43,112 bases of DNA from Gammaproteobacteria bacterium (GTDB lineage Bacteria; Pseudomonadota; Gammaproteobacteria; Legionellales; Legionellaceae), in contig JAUICE010000012.1 of NCBI GenBank assembly GCA_030428185.1, forward strand, positions 1 to 43,112. Reading direction: 5' to 3'. Below are positions 16,870-23,864 of this stretch, one piece after another (position 1 is the stretch's first letter; each line of letters starts with the position of its first letter). The notes under the pieces are model-generated. The model saw nothing but the letters and a program-made list of their open reading frames with translations. It was not told the origin of the DNA and made no database searches. A program made the position numbers and the translations under genes.

Positions 16870-17724
16870 TCAACAAGCACATTCAAACTCAAAAGGCGCT
16901 TTGTAGTCAATAGCGGAATGCATTCTTGTTTGATTATAATATCCCTCAATATATTGAAATATGCTTTGCTTTGCCTCCTCTCTGGTTTTAAATTTAGCAT
17001 TATGAATTAGCTCAACTTTTAAGGTGTGAAAAAAGCTTTCAGCGATAGCATTGCCCCAACAGTTTCCCTTTCTACTCATACTGCCAATTAGACGATAATC
17101 TTTAATTAAATTTTGATAGCGCATGGAGCAGTACTGACTGCCTCTGTCAGAGTGCACAATTATTTTTTTAGGGAACTTGCGGCGGAATAATGCCATCATT
17201 AGTGCATCACAGACTAAAGCTTTTTTCATTCGTTTATTCATAGACCAGCCTATGACAGCTCGCGAATAAAGGTCAATGACCACAGCAACATACAGCCAAC
17301 CTTCATTTGTCGGCACATACGTAATATCGCAAGCCCACTTCTGATTTGACCCAGTGCTTGTAAAATCACGGCTTAGTACATTTTCATATATAGGCTTGTT
17401 ATGATTTGAGTCAGTTGTTACTTTAAACTTGCGCTTAGCTATAGCTTTTAGGCCAATAGCCTTCATTCTACGTGCCACGCGTGTCTGACTGCATCCCTCA
17501 TTTTGTGCTTTTAACGCATGAGTGATTCGTGGGGCGCCATAACGTTGTCGATGCTGGTTGTAAATGCCTTTAATCTTTAAATCTAGCTCACGATTTTGTA
17601 ATTCACTATTGCTAGGCTTACGGGATACGTATGCATAAAAACCACTGCAGCTAACAGCGAATAACTCACACATTAACTTCACCGGATACTGGCTGCGGTA
17701 TCTGGCAATAAATCCGTACTTCAC
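16870..17724 (-). CDS. IS3-family transposase OrfB (DDE integrase domain)
   Basis: Catalytic half of the transposase. The HTH-like N-terminal part (IARYRSQYPVKLMCELFAVS) is followed by the rve integrase core with its DDE triad: D in WACDITYVPT, D in VHSDRGSQY and E in GNAIAESFFHTLK, with the K/R seven residues later. The tail GYYNQTRMHSAIDYKAPFEFE is the typical end. Length 284 is complete. It starts with GTG preceded at 5 bases by AAGGAG, and begins 2 bases after the orfA stop, so it may be translated by reinitiation as well as by frameshifting. Confidence 0.95.
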   Translation of the reverse strand: MKYGFIARYRSQYPVKLMCELFAVSCSGFYAYVSRKPSNSELQNRELDLKIKGIYNQHRQRYGAPRITHALKAQNEGCSQTRVARRMKAIGLKAIAKRKFKVTTDSNHNKPIYENVLSRDFTSTGSNQKWACDITYVPTNEGWLYVAVVIDLYSRAVIGWSMNKRMKKALVCDALMMALFRRKFPKKIIVHSDRGSQYCSMRYQNLIKDYRLIGSMSRKGNCWGNAIAESFFHTLKVELIHNAKFKTREEAKQSIFQYIEGYYNQTRMHSAIDYKAPFEFECAC

Positions 17725-17725
17725 C

Positions 17726-18034
17726 CTAACTCCTTCGCGAAGTACGTACAGCTGCCTTTTTTAGTATCGCTTTCTCCTGTTCAAGGCGGACAAGACGTCT
17801 CCTAAGCTCTCGGTTTTCATTCAGTACCTCACCAACGTTAACATGATTGATCGTGCCATCATCACTGGCTATAGATTGCTCACCTGATGACCTTGCTTTA
17901 ACAACCCATTCATTTAACGTAGCAGAGGGTATGCCTAGCTCTTCTGCCGCCTGCTTCACATTATTATAACTCAACGCTAATTTAACACTTTCTTGTTTAA
18001 ATTCCTTAGGGCATTTTCTTACTACTCTAGACAT
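17726..18034 (-). CDS. IS3-family OrfA (helix-turn-helix)
   Basis: DNA-binding half of the transposase, 102 residues from the ATG at 18034 (AGAGGTG 5 bases upstream; a GTG at 18043 lies inside that site). It has the IS3 HTH (KEFKQESVKLALSYNNVKQA, then AAEELGIPSATLNEWV) and a leucine-zipper segment (ENRELRRRLVRLEQEKAILKK). The codons CTA AAA AAG contain the A-AAA-AAG slippery heptamer used by IS3 elements. In the frame used here the tail reads AAVRTSRRS, whereas the -1 frame gives TYFAKELG ending at a TGA that overlaps the orfB GTG, which is the usual OrfA tail in this family. A small indel near the end is likely. Confidence 0.92.
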   Translation of the reverse strand: MSRVVRKCPKEFKQESVKLALSYNNVKQAAEELGIPSATLNEWVVKARSSGEQSIASDDGTINHVNVGEVLNENRELRRRLVRLEQEKAILKKAAVRTSRRS

Positions 18035-18072
18035 CTTGTTCACCTCTTTGTCTCTTCAAAAATTATAACAAA

Positions 18073-18099
18073 TCAGTGTCCGTTTTTTCGCAGTAAGAT
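18073..18099 (-). repeat. Right terminal repeat of the IS3 element, identical to a second copy at 19409
   Basis: These 27 bases recur without mismatch at 19409-19435 in the same orientation, while the DNA on both sides differs. The inner edge lies 39 bases from the orfA ATG. Confidence 0.85.
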
Positions 18100-18219
18100 A
18101 ACTTAATGCTTTGTCGTGTACAGAGTATAATGTGTTCGCTTTGTTTCGCCTTTATATTGCTTTAAGTATTAGTTGGTAGTATCGTTGCTTAAATTTTTTC
18201 TATAATCAAGTGAGGTGTT

Positions 18220-18678
18220 ATGCCGTTTTTTTTTAAGAAAACTAACCAACCTTTGGAATTGAAAATAGTACAAGATTTAGCAAAGGCATACCGTATATAT
18301 GATGAAAATGACTGGAATTACAACACGGATGCTGGTCTTGGAAGCTTCTATGTTGATGATTGTCTTAATAAAGACCGGCCTTTATTGAAAGATTTAATTA
18401 TTTTTATTGGAAGGTCTCTAGTCCATAGTGAAAATGATGAGGATTCGAGAATGGTTATTAATTTATTTAAACATCTTTATTTGTTTGGTTTTAGGGATGG
18501 TGTTTTCAAGGATAGTTTTCGAGAAAGCTTTATAAAATCACTGAGGGAACTGGGTACAACAGAAAAAAGTATTGAAAAATTTGAATCAGATCCTGATACA
18601 CTTATGGAGGCGCTAGTAATCACAAGAGCAATTAATGCTGAGCAAGTTATCTTCAATCATGCCTCAAATACTAAATAA
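18220..18678 (+). CDS. Hypothetical protein between IS ends
   Basis: A 152-residue, mostly helical, acidic protein with no recognised family. The start MPFFFKKTNQ is preceded by GAGGTG at 2-4 bases. Segments such as LIIFIGRSLVHSENDEDSRM and MEALVITRAINAEQVIF look like globular helices; there is no signal peptide or membrane helix. It lies in the 1.3-kb stretch bracketed by two copies of the IS3 end, oriented opposite to its neighbours, so it may be cargo or a survivor of rearrangement. The 134 bases downstream hold nothing recognisable apart from an IS-end-like string near 18797. Confidence 0.65.
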   Translation: MPFFFKKTNQPLELKIVQDLAKAYRIYDENDWNYNTDAGLGSFYVDDCLNKDRPLLKDLIIFIGRSLVHSENDEDSRMVINLFKHLYLFGFRDGVFKDSFRESFIKSLRELGTTEKSIEKFESDPDTLMEALVITRAINAEQVIFNHASNTK

Positions 18679-18812
18679 GCATAGCGGGTTACTGATATTT
18701 TATCTGTTGATCAATGGGGCACATTAACAATATGTATATTCATCACATCTAGTCTATATGTTTCGCATCTTGTGGCAGTGCTTCTTATTCTGTAGTGGTA
18801 CAGTAAATTTGG

Positions 18813-19370
18813 TCACGTAAGCAGTATTTTCTTTTGCGAGACCAGGCTCAAGGACTTATTAAAGCCATCTAAGTCACCCTGGTCTTCTCCTCGACAATAG
18901 TCATGGTGCTCTGTCAAACGTCTCACATTAGGTGGCTGCATCAATATCGATGAAGCTTCTTCGTTCCCAATCCGAATAGCCAAACGAAGTAATTCATTTT
19001 CTTGACCAGGGCTATCTCCATCAACGCGCACGGCTTCATGTGCCAAACGACACACAGCTGGAATGCTCAATAAAAATCGTAACTCATCTGATACGTTTTC
19101 TGCTGATCGAGTATCATACCCATAAATCCGCTCTACACCACGACGAATTAAGTTTCGCAGCATCAGAAAATAATACAACGCATCCCCCTGGTTAACATCA
19201 AATACACCATTTGGATGAGAGGACTCAAAGGTTTCCTTTTCTCCTCTTAACCGCTTTATTCTTAGAGAAACATAATCATAAATAAGTTGTTGCCCATGCT
19301 CAATAACCAGCAAAACGGCATCATCTTTGAACTCTTGACTATACGACTTATTATTGTGTTTCTTTAACAT
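18813..19370 (-). CDS. Chimeric ORF: IS3 OrfA start fused to the tail of a repeat protein
   Basis: The first residues from the ATG at 19370 (LKKHNNKSYSQEFKDDAV then LLVIEHG) are the beginning of an IS3 OrfA different from the one at 17726. At about residue 27 the similarity stops and an unrelated sequence continues in frame. That part contains two similar blocks, LLSIPAVCRLAHEA and LMQPPNVRRLTEHH, and the segment ENELLRLAIRIGNEEASSI, reminiscent of ankyrin-like helical repeats in Legionella and Coxiella effector-type proteins. GAGGTGAG precedes the ATG, and an IS end at 19409-19435 lies just upstream, so promoter and ribosome-binding site are probably IS-derived. It could be a remnant with an accidental open frame or a gene newly expressed from IS signals. 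185 residues. Confidence 0.6.
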   Translation of the reverse strand: MLKKHNNKSYSQEFKDDAVLLVIEHGQQLIYDYVSLRIKRLRGEKETFESSHPNGVFDVNQGDALYYFLMLRNLIRRGVERIYGYDTRSAENVSDELRFLLSIPAVCRLAHEAVRVDGDSPGQENELLRLAIRIGNEEASSILMQPPNVRRLTEHHDYCRGEDQGDLDGFNKSLSLVSQKKILLT

Positions 19371-19408
19371 ACTCACCTCAATGATTTTAATATACATTAT
19401 CTCTCATT

Positions 19409-19435
19409 TCAGTGTCCGTTTTTTCGCAGTAAGAT
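19409..19435 (-). repeat. Solo IS3-type terminal repeat
   Basis: Perfect 27-base copy of the right end of the neighbouring IS3 element (18073-18099). On its inner side it leads, after 38 bases, to a truncated orfA start rather than to a full transposase, so it marks the surviving end of a second, related element. Confidence 0.8.
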
Positions 19436-19455
19436 TAATCCTATAATAACCAATT

Positions 19456-21198
19456 TTAAGGTGTATGGCTCATCATTGAGTTAGACTCATCAATATCTTT
19501 ATTTTGCGTAAAAAACAGCTGCTTTTGCGACCTAAATATAGACTGAGTGAGTGGGCGCTGACGGCGAATGTTGGGCAACTCATAGCGTGTTGCGCGCATC
19601 AACTGACGCACATTTCGCTCTGCCTCTATAGCAAATACAGAGCCCCGCTGAGAAGAGTATAAACCAAGTATATGGGCTACTTTAATAAACACATTAAAGA
19701 GGTAATAGCGAAACCAGGTCAATGTTTTACCATTATGCTCGCTAGAAATAGCTTGAATTTTTTGTTCGCTAAGATTGCTTCTTTTAAAGACAAGCATCTC
19801 ATCACTAAACTGCTGATCACTATATTGAGCAGCACATCGTAAACGCATCTTATAGAGCATATCTGTTGCTTGGATACGCCATTGTTCACAACTGCTCACT
19901 TCTTCAAGATCAGCAGAATTCAGTACATTTAACCAAGCTTGGATGATGGCCAGTTTATTTAAATTAGCTACAATCGCTTCTAAATACCGAGCTCTTACTT
20001 GATGATTGTAAAATAATTGTGTTGTGTCTAAATATGTTTTTTCATCATGATTAATAAACAGATTCTCTTGACAGTAAGACCTTAGCCCTTCTTTCACCTC
20101 AAAAAGCATGCTGTGTTTATTAAAATATTCCTCCTCGAATGCCTGAATACTTGAGGAATATAGTCCTTTAGAAATATGCTCTTTATCACTTAAGAATTCA
20201 TGAATTTCTTGTATGACTTCGAGTATATGTTGATGACGGCTTGTAGGCAGCAAGCCTAGCAGTGACAAAGCTAAAACAATCTCTCTTAGCTCTCTAAATT
20301 CATACTCTAAAGTAATTAAAGACGTACGAAGTGTCTCAATACGCTTTATATTTTTTTTATGATCGATAGACTCTAAATGTGCTTTTTGCTTAGGCTCTAC
20401 AGTGTGGTGACTAGCCACATTTGGCAATCTAGATATCGTTGAACATTTATCTTTTTCTGCCCGCTCTTTTAACTCTTTAAGTTTTAAAAGCGCTGATAAC
20501 CAATAAAATGGTTCAAGCTCACTAAATACATCATTATCCTTAAACATGCATTGAATATAATGAATATAATCAATTTCATCTTTAGAAAAACCACTCTCAT
20601 CAAGTCCATTAAATAAAGCGTCTAACTCTTGACGTAACCTTTTTAAGAGATACTTCTGACTGACGACAAAATATTTGGATAATTGCGTTTCATTTTCTAA
20701 AAGCATATTTTCAATGGTCTCCCATAAAGGGAGCAGTGAAAATGATGCCTTTAAATCCCAGCTCAAACGAACTTTTATACTCTCTAAAGTTAAATAAAAG
20801 TACGCTAAAGCCTGTTTCATAGCCTGATGCTTACTCGCACTAACCTCAGAAACCATAATTGAATAATTACGAACGTAATTTTCAAACACCTCTGTTAAGG
20901 TTTGAAAAATACTTGAGGAAATACCTGCGTCTTGATACAAAGCGATAACTGCTTTTTCTAAATTTCTCGCTTGCTCTAAATAGATACCTTCATGAAATAC
21001 AAATGCATTCAGCTCAATTTTAGATAACGAGCTAACTCTTTCATTTAATTGTTGAATATCGCTATGATGTGACTTAAGCCATTCTCTATCAACAAAAGAA
21101 CTTAGCGCTCTACCATCAACGGTTCGAAACGCCAGTAAACCAGTTAGTTCGGCACAAATATGTTGATATTTGCTATATAACTCTTGAGTTGAAGGCAT
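19456..21198 (-). CDS. Large helical protein of unknown function
   Basis: No family was recognised for this 580-residue protein. It is almost entirely alpha-helical by composition, with no signal peptide and no convincing membrane helix; one amphipathic or hydrophobic stretch (WFRYYLFNVFIKVAHILGL, about residues 504-522) is the only candidate for membrane contact. Charged heptad-like stretches near 280-310 (KKNIKRIETLRTSLITLEYE) suggest coiled coil. The tail from about 545 is basic and Gln/Ser-rich. It is monocistronic, just beyond the IS-rich patch. A period-11 repeat of TTAAC lies 15-30 bases before the ATG. Large, unique, helical, non-conserved proteins are common among Legionellales effectors, but no specific signal proves that here. 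Confidence 0.8.
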   Translation of the reverse strand: MPSTQELYSKYQHICAELTGLLAFRTVDGRALSSFVDREWLKSHHSDIQQLNERVSSLSKIELNAFVFHEGIYLEQARNLEKAVIALYQDAGISSSIFQTLTEVFENYVRNYSIMVSEVSASKHQAMKQALAYFYLTLESIKVRLSWDLKASFSLLPLWETIENMLLENETQLSKYFVVSQKYLLKRLRQELDALFNGLDESGFSKDEIDYIHYIQCMFKDNDVFSELEPFYWLSALLKLKELKERAEKDKCSTISRLPNVASHHTVEPKQKAHLESIDHKKNIKRIETLRTSLITLEYEFRELREIVLALSLLGLLPTSRHQHILEVIQEIHEFLSDKEHISKGLYSSSIQAFEEEYFNKHSMLFEVKEGLRSYCQENLFINHDEKTYLDTTQLFYNHQVRARYLEAIVANLNKLAIIQAWLNVLNSADLEEVSSCEQWRIQATDMLYKMRLRCAAQYSDQQFSDEMLVFKRSNLSEQKIQAISSEHNGKTLTWFRYYLFNVFIKVAHILGLYSSQRGSVFAIEAERNVRQLMRATRYELPNIRRQRPLTQSIFRSQKQLFFTQNKDIDESNSMMSHTP

Positions 21199-21263
21199 TT
21201 GACCACTAATTTGTTAAGAATATGTTAAAGAGTAAACATAAAAAGCAGATGAATGTCAAATAT

Positions 21264-22214
21264 TTAAGCATTATGAAAATTAAATGCCATAACCTCTTTG
21301 ATATCTGTAACATTTAGAGCACTCATTAATAGCCTATCTATACCTAAAGCAACACCTGAGCAATTCGGTAATCCTCCTTCTTTTAAAGCACTTAAAAAAC
21401 GCTCATCGATTGCCTTTTGATGTAAACCTAAAGCTTGCCTCTTATCATTATCCGTATTAAATCTTAACGTTTGCTCTCCATATGAGGTCAGCTCGTCAAA
21501 GCCATTCGCTAGCTCAAAGCCATTCACATACACTTCAAAGCGTTTAGCAATCTCTCCTTCTACACGCGCTAGTGAGGCTTGACTTTTAGGGTAATCATAG
21601 ACAAATAGAGGCGCTTCAAAGCCTAAGTTTGGCTCAATTAACACAGCCATCAGTAAATCCAACCACTCATCTCTTGTTACTAAGTCGCCCTCTAGATTCA
21701 GCTCGTGATGAGCGGCGACTTCTTTCAGCTCGGTTACAGTTGATGTCATTGGACATATATCTAGTTGCCTTTTAAATAGATTTTGATAGCTAATTCGGTG
21801 TGCTTTTGGTGCGTCTATAACAACTGATAACAGTGCATCCATTTCATCCATCAGCTCAACTAAACTAAACCCTAATCGATACCACTCCAAAAGTGTAAAC
21901 TCAACATTATGACGCCTACCATAAGGCTCATTTCTAAAAGCTTTAGTGATTTGATAAATAGAAGGCATGCCCGCACACAACAGTCGTTTCATATGATATT
22001 CAGGAGACGTTTGCAGAGAAACGACTTGATTTTGATAAGTAAGCTCTAAATTTTCTATATGGGGATCTGTGACACCTGCATTTGCAAGAAGTGGTGTTTC
22101 GACTTCTAAGACGTCACGACTAGAAAAAAAGTCACGAATCCGTGAAATTATGCACGCTCGTTTTTTTAGTGCCTCAATACTTGCTGTAGGTTGCCAATGA
22201 TGGATATCGCTCAT
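21264..22214 (-). CDS. epmA: Elongation factor P lysine-(R)-beta-lysine ligase EpmA
   Basis: Paralogue of the class II lysyl-tRNA synthetase catalytic core that attaches beta-lysine to elongation factor P. At 316 residues it lacks the anticodon-binding domain, as EpmA does (325 in E. coli). Class II motifs are visible: motif 1 region (FFSSRDVLEVETPLL), LQTSPEYHMKRLL, motif 2 RNEPYGRRHNVEFTLLEWYR and motif 3 GVALGIDRLLMS. EF-P itself and the aminomutase EpmB are not in the window and should exist elsewhere. The gene upstream ends 4 bases before the start, so the two are translationally linked. Confidence 0.94.
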   Translation of the reverse strand: MSDIHHWQPTASIEALKKRACIISRIRDFFSSRDVLEVETPLLANAGVTDPHIENLELTYQNQVVSLQTSPEYHMKRLLCAGMPSIYQITKAFRNEPYGRRHNVEFTLLEWYRLGFSLVELMDEMDALLSVVIDAPKAHRISYQNLFKRQLDICPMTSTVTELKEVAAHHELNLEGDLVTRDEWLDLLMAVLIEPNLGFEAPLFVYDYPKSQASLARVEGEIAKRFEVYVNGFELANGFDELTSYGEQTLRFNTDNDKRQALGLHQKAIDERFLSALKEGGLPNCSGVALGIDRLLMSALNVTDIKEVMAFNFHNA

Positions 22215-22218
22215 AAGA

Positions 22219-22617
22219 CTAGCGAAGACACATAGGCCTAGGATTAAACACTAGTGATTCATCATGATCTGAAGACTTAGCTCTTTGCCCTTTGATAATA
22301 GCCGATACGGGCCGTCGACTTCGACGCATTTCGTCAAAGAGTTTTTTCATGTCTTGATTTGGAAACTTAGGCTCGCAACGCTCACCAAAATAGCTCAATC
22401 TATATCCCTGATTTTTGAGCTCTCGCACACTAATATTCATTACACTTGCTAGTTGATTCAAGAAGTTACGAAATTCCTTAGCAATCTGTGGCTCTGGACC
22501 TCGTGGCTTTAATACACCGAATATGTCTTGGCCCTGCCCTTCTTGCTCACCTACACAGACAACTACAGGCTCACCTAATCTTTTGAATATTTTATGATAC
22601 GAGCTGGCGCGTGACAT
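22219..22617 (-). CDS. Hypothetical protein, operon partner of epmA
   Basis: A basic 132-residue protein with no recognised family: soluble, containing PVVVCVGEQEGQGQDIFGVL (beta-rich start), a helical middle (FRNFLNQLASVMNISVRELK) and an arginine-rich region (MRRSRRPVSAIIKGQRAK). No signal peptide. Its stop is 4 bases before the epmA start, which implies coupled translation and possibly a related role in translation, but this is inference from position only. Confidence 0.7.
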   Translation of the reverse strand: MSRASSYHKIFKRLGEPVVVCVGEQEGQGQDIFGVLKPRGPEPQIAKEFRNFLNQLASVMNISVRELKNQGYRLSYFGERCEPKFPNQDMKKLFDEMRRSRRPVSAIIKGQRAKSSDHDESLVFNPRPMCLR

Positions 22618-22677
22618 ATATGACCTAACTACCCTATTTGAGCACTTTCAATTCGTGACCAATTATAACACAGTTTA

Positions 22678-23055
22678 TCAATGATTAGCAGCAAAATCCC
22701 TTAATGCGTCAGGGACACATTTAGACTGGCCTGTTTGATAATCTATCCAAACCATTTTTGTCGCACCTTGAGTGGTCAATGTCTCTTCTTGATAGATTTC
22801 ATAGTCAATCATAAAGGAGCTGTTTTTAATGCTATGGATATTGAGCTTAATGGAAATATGTTTAGGGTAAACCAAGGGATTTAAGTACGTTGCACTCGCG
22901 TTTAAGACCACTGGGCCCTCTTTGTCTAGAGTAAAACCATGAGAATCCAACCAAGCAATTCGTGCGTTTTCAAAAAATGTAAAATACGTTGCATTATTGA
23001 CATGGCCTAAAAAATCCATATCTGACCAACGTATAGGAAAGCTCACTTCAAACAT
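22678..23055 (-). CDS. Acyl-CoA thioesterase, YbgC/4HBT hotdog family
   Basis: Hotdog-fold thioesterase of about 125 residues. FPIRWSDMDFLGHVNNATYF near residues 5-24 contains the 4HBT signature with the catalytic Asp and the HVNN turn, and FFENARIAW follows as in YbgC-like enzymes. GTG at 23058 and ATG at 23055 are both possible; AAGGAG fits either. It follows sufT by 13 bases as the last member of the SUF transcript, although a thioesterase has no known Fe-S role, so the position may simply reflect operon extension. Substrate unknown. Confidence 0.88.
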   Translation of the reverse strand: MFEVSFPIRWSDMDFLGHVNNATYFTFFENARIAWLDSHGFTLDKEGPVVLNASATYLNPLVYPKHISIKLNIHSIKNSSFMIDYEIYQEETLTTQGATKMVWIDYQTGQSKCVPDALRDFAANH

Positions 23056-23071
23056 CACTCACTCTCCTTCT

Positions 23072-23404
23072 TTAAAAAAATAATCCCAACTCTAATTTAG
23101 CGGCTTCAGTCATTTTATCTTGTGTCCAGGGCGGATCCCAAACTAGCTCAACAGAAGTATCATTGACACCTTCGACCTTATTGACTGCCTGCTCAACCAT
23201 ACCAGGAAAGGTTTGTGCGACAGGACAACCCGGCGTAGTCAAGGTCATTTTAATATCAACATAATTATCTTCGTCAATATCTACATCATAAATCAAACCC
23301 AAGTCATAAATGTTTACTGGAATTTCAGGATCGTAGACTTCTTTTAGTGCATTAATAACATCGTCTTTTAATAGTTCGCGATCAGTTGTCGGCTCATCAG
23401 GCAT
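23072..23404 (-). CDS. sufT: SUF-associated DUF59/MIP18-type protein SufT
   Basis: Auxiliary factor for Fe-S cluster maturation. The 110-residue protein is a single DUF59 domain: LKEVYDPEIPVNIYDLGLIY at residues 20-39 carries the DPE(I/L)PVNI signature, and LTTPGCPVAQT near residue 58 holds the conserved cysteine. VELVWDPPWTQDKM is the usual C-terminal block. It lies 13 bases after sufU in the SUF operon. Length and motifs match the SufT class found next to sufBCDSU in many bacteria. Confidence 0.92.
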   Translation of the reverse strand: MPDEPTTDRELLKDDVINALKEVYDPEIPVNIYDLGLIYDVDIDEDNYVDIKMTLTTPGCPVAQTFPGMVEQAVNKVEGVNDTSVELVWDPPWTQDKMTEAAKLELGLFF

Positions 23405-23417
23405 TCACATAACTCCT

Positions 23418-23864
23418 CTACTCTGTTGTTGCCGGCGCTTGACTATTATCAATCGCTGCCACCAATGTATGCCAAGCAAGTGTCGCGCATTTGACTCTAG
23501 AGGGAAACTGTTTGACCCCCTCTAATACTGCAAGCTTTCCTAGTGCATCTCTGTTTACAGATGAATCATCTTGAGTAACCATCTCACGAAACTCCGCAAA
23601 CAACTGTTTGGCTTCTTCTACTGTCTTATTCTTCAAAAAATCTGTCATCAACGAGCTTGATGCCATAGAAATTGCACAACCCGCCCCCTGAAATGAAGCA
23701 TCAATAATGACACCATCGACCACTTTCAAAAACAAGGTCATTTTGTCACCGCATAAGGGATTAAAACCATCAGCTTTATGGCTTGGAGATTCCATCTCAC
23801 TATAGTTTCTTGGAAATTTGTTGTGATCAATAATGACCTCTTGATATAACGACGATAAATCCAT
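23418..23864 (-). CDS. sufU: SufU-type Fe-S assembly/sulfur acceptor protein
   Basis: Receives sulfur from SufS for delivery to SufBCD. The 148-residue IscU-like fold has its three cysteines in NPLCGDKM, GAGCAIS and RVKCATLAW, and the extra residues between the second and third cysteine that separate SufU from housekeeping IscU. The start overlaps the sufS stop by one base (TGATG), indicating coupled translation. SufU in place of SufE/SufA is typical of Gram-positive bacteria and of a subset of proteobacteria. Confidence 0.92.
   Translation of the reverse strand: MDLSSLYQEVIIDHNKFPRNYSEMESPSHKADGFNPLCGDKMTLFLKVVDGVIIDASFQGAGCAISMASSSLMTDFLKNKTVEEAKQLFAEFREMVTQDDSSVNRDALGKLAVLEGVKQFPSRVKCATLAWHTLVAAIDNSQAPATTE

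Larger units (their letters stand above)
16831..18099 (-). mobile_element. IS3-family insertion sequence, apparently complete
   Basis: About 1.27 kb containing orfA and orfB on the minus strand between imperfect terminal inverted repeats. The left end reads ATCTTACTGCGATTTAGTAG from 16833 and the right end, read inward, ATCTTACTGCGAAAAAACGG from 18099; both continue with GACAC. The ends resemble those of IS3 itself (TGATCTTAC...GGACAC). Flanking bases (ATA left, AAC right) do not show a clear 3-4 bp target duplication, which suggests rearrangement after insertion or a boundary misplaced by a few bases. The transposase catalytic residues are intact, so the element may be active. Confidence 0.85.

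Noticed and set aside
18795-18820. GGTACAGTAAATTTGGTCAC looked like the end of another insertion sequence
   Set aside because: No matching inverted copy was found in the window and no transposase lies next to it, so it was not called.
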